Assembly (NCBI GenBank): GCA_963931925.1
Contig: OZ007573.1
Location: forward strand, 38,270,296-38,334,295
DNA length: 64,000 bases
Source of the DNA: Onchidella celtica
Taxonomy: Eukaryota > Mollusca > Gastropoda > Systellommatophora > Onchidiidae
Reading direction: 5' to 3'
This document shows, piece after piece, positions 23,991-35,780 of the stretch. The position numbers and the translations under genes are program-made. Below the pieces are notes generated by a model. That model did not search any database and had not been told where the DNA came from. It saw only the letters and a program-made list of their open reading frames with translations. The stretch's first letter is position 1; every line of letters starts with the position of its first letter.

Positions 23991-24656
23991 AGAATATCAC
24001 ATGTAACACACCGGCCGAAATTTCTACAAAATCTGCTTGCTCGAGGTCATGAAAGCAATTCAGCATGTCATCATAAAGCAGGAGCCAAAATAGTTGAATA
24101 TGCGTGCTTGAAGGTATGATAATACTTAAGAGCCTTTTGAGTTCGCATGATAAAACGAAGCTGAAGGTAAATCCGCGCTATGCTACAGGCACAGTCAGGA
24201 CAATGGCACATCATTTCTTCCTTCCTTTTGATTAACGGACCTTACGGGGACAGAAAGTGGTCCAAAACTTCAATAACGTCCCAGGAGATCCCTGTTTAAT
24301 TCCAGGATTCCCTTGGGGCTAGGTCAGGGGTCTCGTTGTTCCCAGGTCAAAACGGAATTTCAGTACTTTGGGCTGGATCTCACGTGCATCAGAGGTCACG
24401 CGTCTAAAACCTCTCTTGCCACGGGTAAAATGATTCAATCACATTGGCGTAATGGCCACTCCAATACCAGGGTTGGTCCATTTCATTAGCTGTAGCCTGA
24501 AAACATGGGTACTGTTTCCTTGTGAATGCATGTCATGTTGTCTTTGAACTTGCTTGTTATAATTAGTTGTTGTTGTTAACGTTGCTTGTGTTATCATTAT
24601 TCTTGTTGCTATTTTTGTTATAGTCATGGTTGACGGAACTAATGAATATCTCCTAG

Positions 24657-24715
24657 GAAAGAGAGAGAGGGAGAGGAGGGGAGGGAGAGAGAGAGAGAGG
24701 GGAGAGAGGGAGAGG

Positions 24716-24780
<65 letters not shown>

Positions 24781-24781
24781 C
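24657..24781. repeat. (GA)n microsatellite
   Basis: Nearly pure GA tract; the long Ser/Leu open frames on the minus strand come from it. Confidence 0.97.
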
Positions 24782-24852
24782 ACATGTTTCCTTACAATAT
24801 AAGTGAGAAAATCTGACAAAACATTCTACAGGTCCTGAAGTAAACAAAAGGC

Positions 24853-24940
24853 GCGTGAGACTAGGTGAGATCTTTAGAGGAAGTATCTCGGCGCTTGACT
24901 TTCTTACACGTTATGGAGCGGGGCAATACCCAGGTCTTGT
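24853..24940 (+). repeat. SINE-like dispersed repeat 'CGGCCC', copy 4
   Basis: A shortened copy containing GCGTGAGACTAGGTGAGATC, TCTCGGCGCTTGACTTTCTT, ACACGTTATGGAGCGGGG and ACCCAGGTC in the family order. Confidence 0.45.
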
Positions 24941-26013
24941 GCGTAGGAATTCTCCTATAGTCTTTGGATCAGTTACTTAGGATCCCCTGGATTTTAATCA
25001 TCTACTTATCACCCAGCTATACTTGAATGCAGAGCAAAAAAGTTACAAAAGAAGACGTGACTGAGGACAAAACTAAACTACTCTAAAGTCAAGTATTCAG
25101 GATGACTATTTTAAATGTCCATCTCTCAGTTACCAGCTTAAGAGACTGTAGGTTGCAGAAGGTTACAATACAATAATTTCATGTCTTTCGAGATCCACAG
25201 GACAAATCTGGGTGGAGATGAACAAAAAATAATTATAATCTAAAAACAACAACAACAATACTTGATATGTATGCGCCACTGAAGATCCTCTATTGGTCAG
25301 TGACCCCAGACCACAGATTATGATATAATTATAATATTATGCAACCCTGGATTAACCATTAACCAGAATAAGCGCGTACGTTGTGAACCAAGGAAAGCGA
25401 GGGCATCACAGAGGTTTTTTTTTGGTTTGTTTTTGTACAGCCTGCAATAAATACACTTTTCTGCAAGTGTACAAATGACTTTCATTGCCCCTCAAACCTG
25501 GACATTATTTTGAAGACTTCGACATTTGACCCCAACCAACCGCCAACTAACGCCGACAACAACAACAACAACAACAAAACGTCAATGTCCTTGGGCGCCT
25601 TTCCTGCCGCCAGAATTGATTAAAAATTGATCTTATGGCAGTTTGCACGTTAGTCAATTTTTTAAAAGTCAGTGTTCAATCGTTGCCAGAAAATGCGTTG
25701 GGAAAACCGTTCTGCAACAAGAGTGTTGAGTGACGTTTGTGCCCTGCAGGCCAGTTCTTAACAATTCGACTTTTGTCGTCAAAGCGATGGGAATTATAAC
25801 CGTTATTGCTTTGGCAACTTTCCAAATATGCTAATGCAGAAATATTTTCCCGAAGTTTTATGGTGGGTTTACTGAGTGCAGTCGTACGGGAAAAGACTTG
25901 ATTTAATAATAAATTACTGCTGCGTTTCACTATCCTTCCTGGTTACTATCGCCGCTGTCTGCACGATTATATATCAGAAGGGCAAAATTATCAATTTTTA
26001 TACAAAAAAGACC
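24941..26013. other. No recognised gene
   Basis: Unique-looking DNA. The open frame 25676-25930 (minus) has no family motif. (AAC)n at 25555-25577. Confidence 0.5.
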
Positions 26014-26392
26014 GAAAAACTGTGGGGTCGCAGCAAGGCTTTAGAGCAAAGTAAAAAAATTAGCAAAAAGAAAAAGCAGTATGTAGCAAAGCTTCGCGTA
26101 AGAAATAATACCCAAACGATACAATGAAATGCAAACTAAAAGAGAAGACAGAGAATGGCCGATATTTCGGCAACAGCTTTTTTCAAGGGAAAAAAAAGAG
26201 AAAAAACAACAATAGTAAAAAAAATTGGAGAACTGAGCAAATGCAACAATGGAACAATGAAAAAAAATAGAATATGAAATATATAGAATCTAAATGGAAT
26301 ATTAAATGAATGCGTATACTTAGCTGCAAGTTCTTGCTTGGTAACACTTGGCTACATACAACTTTTTCTTTTGCCAACTTTTGACTTTACTT
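26014..26392 (+). mobile_element. Fold-back element family, copy A
   Basis: Begins GAAAAACTGTGGGGTCGCAG, a head shared with copies at 38753 and 47755. The left arm 26049-26098 (GCAAAAAGAAAAAGCAGTAT, then GTAGCAAAGC) is mirrored by the right arm 26343-26392 (CTACATACAACTTTTTCTTT). It also contains GGCCGATATTTCGGCAACAG. No coding capacity. See copy D for the complete form. Confidence 0.8.
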
Positions 26393-27657
26393 AAACAGGT
26401 TTCTCCTTGTTTTTCTTTGCACTTCATCATGATACCCAAGGGTTGTTGGAAAGAATGTGTGTGTGTGTGTGGGGGGGGGGGTAGGGGTGGATAAAATATG
26501 AGATCAGTCTATTTTTGTTGATAATAAGAAACGAAATGCACAACTTTCTGCTGTCGATTTGCTTGCTAAATATTAATGGTATTGAATTTGTTTGTTCGCT
26601 GAGAGGTGACAAAAATGCCGAGACTATTTATGACTATGTGGTGTCTGTGGAAATCTTCACTCTAAATTCTTGCTCCGCCCCCCCCCCCTCCCCTCCCCCC
26701 CCCACACACACACACGCAGACAGAAAGACATACATATACACAAACACACAGACATCCACTGAAGTGGGAAACCCAGTAATAGAAAAAGAAATCTTCGATT
26801 TCAGTATTATTTTGTTATCATTCTTTTTATTATTATTTCACTTATCATTTCTCTTCAAGCATTTTTGCAAAAACATTTTACAGGTATGTACAATGCCAGG
26901 ACAGGTTTGGTTAAGCAGATGCCGCTGTTTTGCACGTGTCTCGTAGCATCACCGATAGAACCAGATTAACACGTACTTCACTGAGCATTGAACTAATCAA
27001 TAGACGCTAATGGCAGTTTGGTAAAAAAAAAAAAAATGGAACTTGCTCACTCGTTGCAAAAACGCCCATTTCCAGTTATGTCTAATTTTACCAGATCAGA
27101 GATAGTTTTCCCTGTTATTAGTATAATTATTATTTCGGCTTTGCCTGTGAGCAACACATTTTGAAGTCTTGCCATTTTTTTTTATTTTGATTTGTCTATT
27201 TCTATTCATTGTTGAGGTTTTAAGTCGATTTTTTCTTTTCGTTTCGTTTTTTTCCTCCCTAGCTAACTTCGTGTTGTTTTCTCCCAGGTCATTAAAAAAA
27301 AAAATGTAAAAAACCTCACAGGTACCTGAAAACAATTTTTATGATAGATAATGTTGTTTTTTTTCTGCAAAGACAGTCTAATTAAAAAATAAAATTCTGA
27401 AGATGATAATTATGAGCAAACCACGTGCCTATAGTAACCATTTCGTTGCTGGCATCAAAGGTATCTGCTCTTTTCATGACGGCCTGTGTGTCTGAAGAAC
27501 AGTTGTGACGCTTTTAGATCTGCAAACTGGCCATTTTTGTCTTCTTTTGTTATTTCTTTGCCTGCCATTGTATGCTGTTTTGTTTCGATTTGCTTTCATT
27601 TGGTTTCTTTGGCACATTGACTGCATTGGGAAGGGTTAGGATAACAGTTAGCGTTAA
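26393..27657. other. No recognised gene; short C/G runs and CA tract
   Basis: Contains a GTGTGT/G-run at 26455-26482 and a C-run/CA tract at 26678-26720. No gene motif seen. Confidence 0.5.
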
Positions 27658-27665
27658 CCTATTGG
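27658..27665. repeat. Left 8-bp target-site duplication CCTATTGG
   Basis: Exact match to 28113-28120 on the other side of the hAT-like element. Confidence 0.8.
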
Positions 27666-28112
27666 TAGGGCCGGATTAATGCCAACTGATGCCCCAAGCA
27701 CAACCCAATCTTGGTGCCTTTTGACCCTTCCATTGGCAAGACATTCATTTGTCAAAACTGACAAGACGCCCAAACTTAAGAAAAGTGTTGAATGTGAAAT
27801 ATTAGATTTAAAATTCAGCTTTCTTCTAGGCCAGACCACACAACCAGCTATTATACCACGACATTCCGTTTTAGAGTGCGTTTTATTTGCACAGTATACT
27901 TTTATAATTATAATACTGGTATTTATTATGTCGCCCTAGTCTAGCTGAACCATGGCAAATCCGATACTGGAGAAACTGTTCGTGATGCTCTCTTTCCCCT
28001 GTCTGAGGTGCCCCCTTACAGATAGATGTCCTAATTCCCCTTTCCCTGGTGCCCCCTTACAGCTTGATGCCCTATGCACGTGCTTATTTTGCTGAACGGT
28101 TAATCCAAGCGG
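27666..28112. mobile_element. 447-bp hAT-like non-autonomous element
   Basis: Flanked by exact 8-bp duplications CCTATTGG (27658-27665 and 28113-28120), the size typical of hAT insertions. Termini are imperfect inverted repeats sharing GGATTAA: the left end reads TAGGGCCGGATTAATGCC, and the right end on the opposite strand reads CCGCTTGGATTAACC. Subterminal GATGCCCCAAGCAC at the left and CTTGATGCCCTATGCACGTG at the right are related. The interior holds an 86-codon open frame without a transposase motif, so the element is non-autonomous. Confidence 0.75.
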
Positions 28113-28120
28113 CCTATTGG
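28113..28120. repeat. Right 8-bp target-site duplication CCTATTGG
   Basis: Matches 27658-27665 exactly. Confidence 0.8.
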
Positions 28121-28740
28121 CCTCGGTGAACTTTTTTGTTGGCGAACAACCTGCAAAACCCTTTGGGGGAAATTAGCTACAAACATCATCTCCTTTACAG
28201 TTTAGTGCCAGAGCTTACATGTACTAAAATGGTCTTCGTTAGCATTTATGCTTGTCCAGAAGCTTTAACCGTGTTTTCTCAGAAAGTGGCAGACTTCTGA
28301 AAATTATCAATGGAACCTTAAACTTGTTGGACCCTCTAAAAGACAGAGGGATCGTGAAAGATTTACACAGTTTAGCCCTGTGACTTCCAATCTTTTAACG
28401 TTTTATTTAGTTCTGACCCACTCAACAGTTGCGTGAGTACCTCTACCCCCAAAATATCTATTCTTTCAGCCTAAAGTGCTCTTATAATTTGAAAGGGTCC
28501 ACAAGTTAAAGCAATACTGATTACGCCCGGACGTCCGTAGATCTAGAGTAATCCGTTTTCAGAATGCCCGTCCTACAGTTTAAAAGGGGACAGATTTATA
28601 GAGATTCATTACTGCAATGAGTACCATGGAGACGAGTTCCATTACGTCCCGTAAGACTGCAGTAAATTGAATCCTTTCACGGTATTTGAAAACGTTTTGC
28701 CAGGATCAACGTTGTAGAAGTCCTTCAGGTACTGTATCTA
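28121..28740. other. No recognised feature
   Basis: Unique-looking sequence between the hAT-like element and the LINE insertion. Confidence 0.5.
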
Positions 28741-28752
28741 AGCCCATTTTAA
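28741..28752. repeat. Left 12-bp target-site duplication of the LINE
   Basis: AGCCCATTTTAA, repeated exactly at 31171-31182 after the LINE A-tail. Confidence 0.85.
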
Positions 28753-30123
28753 AGATGGAAAAGACGCAATTTATCATGTTATGGTAAAGTAACTGTGGTA
28801 AAGAGCTTACTACTATCACAATTGAGCTATGTAGTACAATCAGTAAGTCTGCCACAAAACATACCACAAGAAATAGACTCTAAGATATTTAAATTCATCT
28901 GGCAGAAAAAATATTCAAATAAGAAAGCATTTGAGAAGGTAAAAAGAACTGTAATTTGCAAAGAATTGTCTGAAGGAGGATTGGGTATGATTAGTATAAA
29001 GGACCAACAGAAAATATTCCTAATGAAGTGGATGAAATGGCTGACATCGAAAGGCAATAGGACGAATGAAAGCCACATAAACACCTCTGAACATTTCTTC
29101 TCACAGTTTGGGGGTAGCAAATACTTTGTAGAAAGTAATTTCAGCCTTAAACATAAGGCAAAAATAAACACTATCACATCTTTGTTCTGGCGAACTGTAG
29201 CCAGTGCCTGGATAGAAGCAAAGGACACAAAAGTAATTGTTAGTGACACGGACAACATGTCACTACAGGAATTGTTAAATCAACCCTTGTTTAATAATAA
29301 GTTGTTCCAATATAAAAGAAACCTCCTTTTCTTCCCGAAATGGATCAAGGCAAATATAAGATATATACATGACGTGTGGAGCGAGAGAGGAATAATCGGA
29401 AGAGAGACCATAGAGGAAAAAACAGGAAATTACCCAAGCCTAATGTTTGAATATAACGCAATGATAAATGCCTTCACAGAAAACCAGAGAACGCTTTTAG
29501 GCAGTGTTACAAGGAACATGATTAGGGAAGCAAAAGAGACAGCTTGTAAGCTTCCTGAATATATTGAATGTTTCTTTGCCAAAACTAATAAACAAATAAG
29601 AAATAGATTTCTAAACAGTAGAGAAGGCACTAGTTGTGGAGTTGGCTTCTGGAAAAGAAAGCTTGATATCGATGTCACAAAATATTTTATGGTAGCAAAA
29701 AATTCATCTAGGGAAAGTAGACTTAGGCTTCTTCACTTTAAATTAATCCATAATATCTACCCTACCAATATTTTACTTACAAGAATAGGAATAAAATCAT
29801 CAGAAAATTGTGCTTATTGTAATGAAAGAGACTACATAGAGCATTTCTTCTTTTACTGTAAGAAAATCAGGGGATTTTGGAATCATATAGCCAATGTCAT
29901 TCTTATGAAAACGGGCCATAAATTAATCATGAACGAGGTGACAACACTCTTTGGAATAGTGAAAAAAGATTGTAACGAATGTACAAGTAAGAAAATAAAT
30001 ACTATAAATCATATTATATTAGTGGCCAAGTTATGTATAAGTAAGCTGAAATATGGAACCATGAATAATATTTTCCATATCTTTGAAATAGAATGGAAGC
30101 ATAGAGAACATCTCATCGAATAG
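28753..30123 (+). CDS. C-terminal half of a Tx1/L1-like LINE ORF2 protein (truncated)
   Basis: 456 codons remain from a protein that normally exceeds 1,000 residues. The fragment starts with RWKRRNLSCYGKVTVVKSLL, the W-x-x-R-x-L-x-x-x-G-x-x-x-V-x-K motif found just after the reverse-transcriptase core in L1/Tx1 elements. Next come a thumb-like FKFIWQKKY block, KELSEGGLGMISIKDQQK, and FWRTVASAWIEAK. A C-terminal zinc knuckle CAYCNERDYIEHFFFYC (C-x2-C-x7-H-x4-C, about residues 353-369) is followed by GFWNHI. The endonuclease and catalytic reverse-transcriptase motifs are missing because of the 5' truncation, so the product cannot act alone. There is no genuine start codon; the frame simply begins at the truncation point. 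Tx1 against L1 sensu stricto is a judgement from motif style. Confidence 0.88.
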   Translation, partial: RWKRRNLSCYGKVTVVKSLLLSQLSYVVQSVSLPQNIPQEIDSKIFKFIWQKKYSNKKAFEKVKRTVICKELSEGGLGMISIKDQQKIFLMKWMKWLTSKGNRTNESHINTSEHFFSQFGGSKYFVESNFSLKHKAKINTITSLFWRTVASAWIEAKDTKVIVSDTDNMSLQELLNQPLFNNKLFQYKRNLLFFPKWIKANIRYIHDVWSERGIIGRETIEEKTGNYPSLMFEYNAMINAFTENQRTLLGSVTRNMIREAKETACKLPEYIECFFAKTNKQIRNRFLNSREGTSCGVGFWKRKLDIDVTKYFMVAKNSSRESRLRLLHFKLIHNIYPTNILLTRIGIKSSENCAYCNERDYIEHFFFYCKKIRGFWNHIANVILMKTGHKLIMNEVTTLFGIVKKDCNECTSKKINTINHIILVAKLCISKLKYGTMNNIFHIFEIEWKHREHLIE

Positions 30124-31170
30124 TTATTATTTGTACGCCACGAGATGTCTCAGTATCCTTAACTCATCTCAGGCTCCATTAACGTTAAATATGAATGGAA
30201 ATTTTATTGTATGAGCGAGTGAAATAGAGATAAAGAAAAAAAAAAAAAAAGGGCAATGACGAAAAGATGAAAAATGCAACAAATTTTGGTATTCCAATGT
30301 GCATGAAAGTCAAGTTATTCCACGGTCACTTTTTATTTTTTATATTCTGGTACTGATAATATTATATTATTATTATTTGGTTAGAAAATTGGCAGACTTT
30401 TTTTTTTTTTTTTTTGCTGTTTTGTTTTCCTTGTCTCGATTGACTCTATTATGCATCATATTTGAATTAATTATTTTATAGATGACTCATCCTCTTAGTA
30501 TTTAAAACCATTGGGAACACACGTAGCACATGGAAGACAGATTTATTTTATTTTATATTTTTTCTGAAATGTCTGTCTGTTCTTTTAATCTGTATTTTTA
30601 AAACTTCTGCTCAGGTTTATTATATATATTTACTGATTATTATTATGATTGGCTTGTGTTTGTATTGCTACAGTACCAGCTGTTTAAAACTGAACTCTAA
30701 AACTGATCAGCTGATAATGTTAAAGACCTAGAGGGTCCGAGAAGGCCGACAACACAGAATTCAGTAGTTAACAATTCTGGGATATAAAAGACTCAAGTTG
30801 GGTCCGATCCCCAGGATAGTCCCCATAGACAGCTGTGTATTCATTTACTTGGTTATATTATTATGTTCTCTCTTACTCATCTATTTATTTATTCATCTAT
30901 TTATTTATTCATCTATTTATTGACCTTAGTCTTCACTCTTAATTCCACCGAGTATCTACATATATGCTCAAACACACCTATATGGGCATCTATATATATT
31001 TTAAAAAAAAATAATAAAAAAAAATTTTGAAGTTGTTCATGTCTGTTGGCTTAATTAGGTAGGCCCTACCCTATTATTTCTTTATCTAGTGATCACTGAG
31101 TCATGCACTGAATGAATACATTCAAAATCGCATTTCAATCTGAGCTCTTAAAAAAAAAAAAAAAAAAAAA
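28753..31170 (+). mobile_element. 5'-truncated Tx1/L1-like LINE with A tail and target duplication
   Basis: The copy starts abruptly inside ORF2 at 28753, carries the rest of the frame to 30123, then about 1 kb of AT-rich 3' UTR, and ends in a 22-base A run at 31149-31170. It is bounded by the 12-bp direct repeat AGCCCATTTTAA (28741-28752 and 31171-31182), the mark of target-primed reverse transcription. An internal A run at 30236-30250 is not the end, because the duplication lies after the later A tail. The undamaged frame and perfect duplication suggest a young insertion. Confidence 0.88.
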
Positions 31171-31182
31171 AGCCCATTTTAA
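31171..31182. repeat. Right 12-bp target-site duplication of the LINE
   Basis: AGCCCATTTTAA immediately after the A tail; identical to 28741-28752. Confidence 0.85.
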
Positions 31183-31554
31183 CGTTGGATATCGTTAAAA
31201 TTCCATTTACTAAAAGTTTCAGAAGTAATTTAAATACTGATTATACGAACAGAAAGCAGACTTTCACTCACTTCACAATATCTATTTACAGTTGTATGAC
31301 TGAATGATATAATTCTAGTTTGCGCACAATAGCCAGTCCAATCAGAGCATTTCACCCCGCTAAAGAGATGGTCTAGTTTCGAATCCCTCTTGGGTTGGGA
31401 AAGGTGGGGGAGGGGTTGGGGGTGGGGGTGGGGGTGGGGAGGTCCAGTCTATTTAATTTCTCGGATTGTTTCTATAACATTCGCCGAATGCCTGATGGGT
31501 AGGGGATTTGGAAGGAGGACAGAGTCCGTTTTTTATCTCTATTATAGGGCCACT

Positions 31555-31618
31555 GTGCTGAAAAGCACACACAAGCACACACCTACACCTACACACACAT
31601 ACATACAGACACACACAT
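31555..31618. repeat. (CA)n microsatellite
   Basis: Interrupted ACACAC / ACCTACA tract. Confidence 0.85.
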
Positions 31619-31725
31619 GATAAAATCATTAAATATAACTACCGACAGCGTCGTTAAGAGTACCATTTACCGTCAAAATTCCGTTAGTAGTTAATTAACA
31701 ATGTCTTTTCAGTTTTCTATTATAA

Positions 31726-31800
31726 TAATAATAACATTAACAATGAAGATAATTTATATAGCTCCAAATCCCAACAATGTGCTCTAGGGGCTTGGCAGAA
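31726..31800 (-). mobile_element. LINE 3' tail fragment with (TTA)n
   Basis: On the minus strand GAGCTATATAAATTATC leads into a (TTA)n run, matching the 3' ends at 5271 and 23478. Only the tail remains. Confidence 0.5.
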
Positions 31801-31828
31801 AATGCAGAAAATCTTGTTTTCTCCATCT

Positions 31829-31832
31829 GCAA

Positions 31833-31870
<38 letters not shown>

Positions 31871-31886
31871 GTGTGTTAGCTCTCGC

Positions 31887-31912
<26 letters not shown>
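31829..31912. repeat. (CT)n microsatellite
   Basis: CT tract with small interruptions; one of the few pyrimidine-on-plus tracts in the window. Confidence 0.95.
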
Positions 31913-31917
<5 letters not shown>

Positions 31918-33700
31918 GTTTGTTTGTCACTCTTTCTGTTTGTATCTATCTTGTCTATCCGTTTGTCTTTCTTGCTGCTACACTTCCACCCCCTCTCGAC
32001 GAGATTTTCTTTCCCTTCTTCTTTGGGAACCCCCCCCCCCCCCCCACCGGGGGAGAGAGACAAACCCTGTGCTAGATGATGGTTTGTCCATCAGCATTAA
32101 ATGTCAATGACCCCACGCGACAGATCTGAGCGCTGAATGAGATCAGAGCGACAGAAACGATGACCATAAACCACAATCTCTCAGAACTTCAAGCCTTGTA
32201 TGATCCCAACGCTTGGCGACATCAATTTCGTTTGAGTCTCAAACTCAAAGAAAATTTAGGTGATTTATGGTTTCATTTTGCTGGGCTTTTTCATTAAAGA
32301 TGAATGATTAATTACGGCGTCTGTAATTATACTAACGAGATAAGAAATGTCTTGATTCGACTGGCCAATGAAGGGGACTGAAATCATTTATAGCTCTTAC
32401 ATGATGCAAGAATTGGAAATAAAATGAGATGTTTTTACTTTAAGACAAAATAAAGATGTTGTTGTTGCTGCTGCTGTGGGTTTGTTTAAAATCGTCAGTG
32501 TCAAAGCCCCAGTGCTATTCTGGGCTATGTCAATTTGTTATAATCTGTTCGTATAGTGAAACTGCTTGATTATAATTATAACTGATCTCGTACTTTCCAT
32601 ACTGATGAAAAATGCAGCCAGGCTGCACGCAGAGAACAAATTGCTTTGAAAAGAACCACAAACAATAAGGCTGCCGGTGTCGGGTCCAGAATGCGGGACC
32701 GATTTACGGCAAAAAGAAGAAATTATTCCAACTACAGAACATTCACCCCCACGGGGAGGTCTGAAAACAGGTTACCAACAGGTTTAGGGGGACATCTATG
32801 AAGAACGTAATGTCCAGTTTGGGCAAATTCTGAACCTCGCCCTCCCCTTCCCACCATTGTGATTATTAATATTAATATGCTTTTCAAACGCATGGCTTCA
32901 GCCACTCTTCATGTTGCCCTCAAGAAACATAGATTACCCCCCACCCCCATTCCACCCCACCCCTTTTTTTTAGGAATGTATGGACAGCAGAAAAATTAAT
33001 GTTCATAATACAATCTTCATGTTTTAGAGCTTGAAATGACATTGCATGAATTTTGTGACTGTCTCATTAGAAACACAGTAGCCCAGGCTGGATTTTCAGG
33101 TTTCCCCTTTAACTTTTAATTAAAAAATATAAGAATAATAAAATAAATTTAAAAAAAAATCATTACCATAATTATAAACCGTATGTGCGCTCCCCCATAT
33201 CGCCCCCCCCCCTCCCCTCCACACGGTACATTATTCATAAGCTGGGTCCGACTCCCCACTCCCCCTACACCCTTTCTGAGCGTAACTGCTGAAGGGATGG
33301 CCCCATCGCCCATTATCAAAGGTAGGAGGTTTAATTTGCCATCTTGCATAAAGGTCATCCATACTCATTGTGACATGGATATTTAAGCACTGCTATTCAT
33401 TGTTCACACATCTTTCACCGCCCATTGCCAGTCTGAGGGAGGCTCTGTCATCATTCGGAACTGGAGTCATTTTTATCAATCTTCATCAGGTAGAGAATTT
33501 TAATCCCACTCGTTCATTTCGCCCGTTTCAGGCATATATCTGGTGGTGAGAGATTTATAATCTGAGATAATGACAATCGAATGAATTTGGATTTAGCTCG
33601 ATGAGAATTAAATGATGATAAATAAAAGGGTTTTGGAAGAAATCCGAAAGTTTGCCGGCTAGGAAATAGAAATTGATTCTGCCAACCCAAGAGAATGGGT
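31913..33700. other. No recognised gene
   Basis: Unique-looking DNA with C-runs at 32030-32045, 32937-32965 and 33203-33220. A moderately GC-balanced part (32250-32420) shows no motif. Confidence 0.5.
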
Positions 33701-33716
33701 CGGGTGTTCTTTGATA

Positions 33717-34086
33717 AGCGTGTTACAATAGGGATTTATGGACGCTTGGGTAGATGGATTGATGGATAGTTAAACGGGTGGATTATGCGTGGACAGTTCT
33801 GATGGGTGGGACATAAAATGGACAGAGTGGGGATGGGGGCGGGGAAGAATGAAAAGATTGGTAAAATGATGAAATGGTGAATCGATAGGCACAGTGTTCT
33901 ATTTACTGGACAGGCGAACAGAGCTTAAATTTTCATTAAAATTATTTTGTAGCTATAATGGATGGATGGAGTGATGGGTGGTTGGACAGATGAATGGATA
34001 ATGGGTGGGTGGATGCCTGGATGGGGGGCGGATGGATGGATGGTTGGGTGGATGGATGGATAGATGGATGAGAGGATGGATAGATT
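33717..34086. repeat. (GGAT)n-rich region
   Basis: Sparse GGAT units at 33717-33850 and a dense block at 33958-34086 (ATGGATGG with GGGTGG variants). Similar to the 52641-52870 tract. Confidence 0.85.
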
Positions 34087-35235
34087 ACTTTTTGATTGAT
34101 TTGTTTCACTGCGTGTTCCATATGGTGGTAATTTAGATGGCAGAGCAAAAAGCAAGATAGTAAATGCACTCATATACTTATAGACAAACAAACACCCAAA
34201 AAGTCACTCGTCATGGCATACACCAACCACAAACAGTAACCACCGACACAAATTCCCACATGCGTTGTTAGTTATTTTAATGATTCAAATTCATTTTAAA
34301 TCATGGAAAATAACGCAGAGAACATCGACATATTTCATCCAACCAGAAAGCCTTGAAATATAATACAGCTCCTGTTTTAAGATCGACGTTCCAAAATATT
34401 CAGAAAAATCAGAGGTTCAATTTGCAGGGATAGCACTGAAACAGTACGATTTTTGCACGAGAAAGTTAGACTTTAGCGGAATTTTTTTTTTCCATTCTTT
34501 TAATACACCTATATTATAAATATTACAACTTTACTTCGAATATCACAAATTTGAAAACTTACTACAATTTAAAACAATCATTTTTCACAATTTAATCACT
34601 GATACTGAATAAACGATTTTCATCTCTCTATATTTACTATTTAATATTGTCTCCAGTGGGAAAAAATAATACAAGGCAGGGATTCTGATTATCACAACTA
34701 CCACTGGCAGAAAAAAAACCCATCCAAATACATGATCTGGCCCCTCAAGGGTGTAATAAAGTCGAATGTTGAAATAATTGTTTCACGGCGGCTTGTGTTC
34801 CTCTGAAAAGTTCCTGCTGTCCCGCTCACCAAATACTTTTGATGTCTTCTTTTTTCCCCCACAGAAAGAGTTATTATTTCAAGGCAATCTCGTTTCACTC
34901 CAACTTCTGTCGATGTATGTAAAGGACAACCATTTATTCCAAGTTCTAAAACCAAAATGAAGCTACTAAAGTTGTTTAGATACAGTCCATATTTTTATGT
35001 TAATGTATTCAAAAGATCAACTCAGATCGGAGGCAAAGAAATGTGTCAGGACGCAGACAACAAGTTCAGAAACATGTCTGTAAAATGTTTTATGTCGCGA
35101 ACACAAGAAACATCCTTCATTCCTCGCTTGAACTCTCTCTCTCTCTCTCTCGTTTCAGTAACATGGAGAAATGGGCAATCGCAGAGGTACGCAGATTCAA
35201 TCAAGCGCATGGAAATACAGAGATAACGTAATAGT
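34087..35235. other. No recognised gene
   Basis: AT-rich unique sequence with a short (CT)n at 35131-35150. Short open frames carry no motif. Confidence 0.5.
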
Positions 35236-35780
35236 TAGTTCTATACCATGTCTAAGTCCATCTAAAACTTCAAAACAGAATCTACTGGTTTGTTGTTCTT
35301 GACCTCACAGAACTTGCATCCTTACGAAATTCTGAATTTCATTTCATATTTCCCCAGGAGCTCAAAGGCCATACGTTTCGATCCCATAAGATTTTCAATA
35401 CTTTTCTTAAACTTTCAAGGCTCCAAGGCCATATATTTCGATTCCATAAGATTTCCAATATTTCTCTTAAAATTTCAAAGCTCCAAGTCCATACGTTTCG
35501 ATTCCATAAGATTTCCAATGTTTCACTTAAATTTTCATCCAATCTTTGAGAGAGTGCATACTCTGCCGCCGTGCCCAAGACAATTATTTGCAAGTGCGTA
35601 TGCTCAGCTGCCGTGCACAAATATCGGCGAAAATGCTGTCTTCTGTGCAAAGCGATTATTCAACCAAGACTATTAATTTCAGAACGAGGCACCTTGAAAG
35701 ATGAAGCCTTTAGATGTCAACGCAGGGATAACGAACACATTTTGCTCATAATTATATCTCAAATTAGCTTTTTATGACTT
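35236..35780 (+). repeat. Dispersed repeat family 'R60', copy B
   Basis: Shares collinear flanks with 6505-6705 (TATACCATGTCTAAGTCCAT; GCTGTCTTCTGTGCAAAGC at 35632-35650; ATATCTCAAATTAGCTTTTT at 35754-35773) but carries an additional 60-bp tandem array and a shorter duplicated segment (GAGTGCATACTCTGCCGCCG and AGTGCGTATGCTCAGCTGCC) between them. Confidence 0.5.
35360..35539. repeat. 60-bp tandem repeat, three units
   Basis: Units start at 35360, 35420 and 35480 (exact 60-bp register), each with GCTCCAAGGCCATACGTTTC, then GATTCCATAAGATTTCCAAT and a CTTAAA-TTTCAA segment, about 85-90 percent alike. Sixty is divisible by three, so 20-residue periodic frames are open on both strands. Confidence 0.92.

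Noticed and set aside
30236..30250. A run taken as the 3' end of the Tx1-like LINE
   Set aside because: The 12-bp target duplication follows the later A tail at 31149-31170, so the element is longer.
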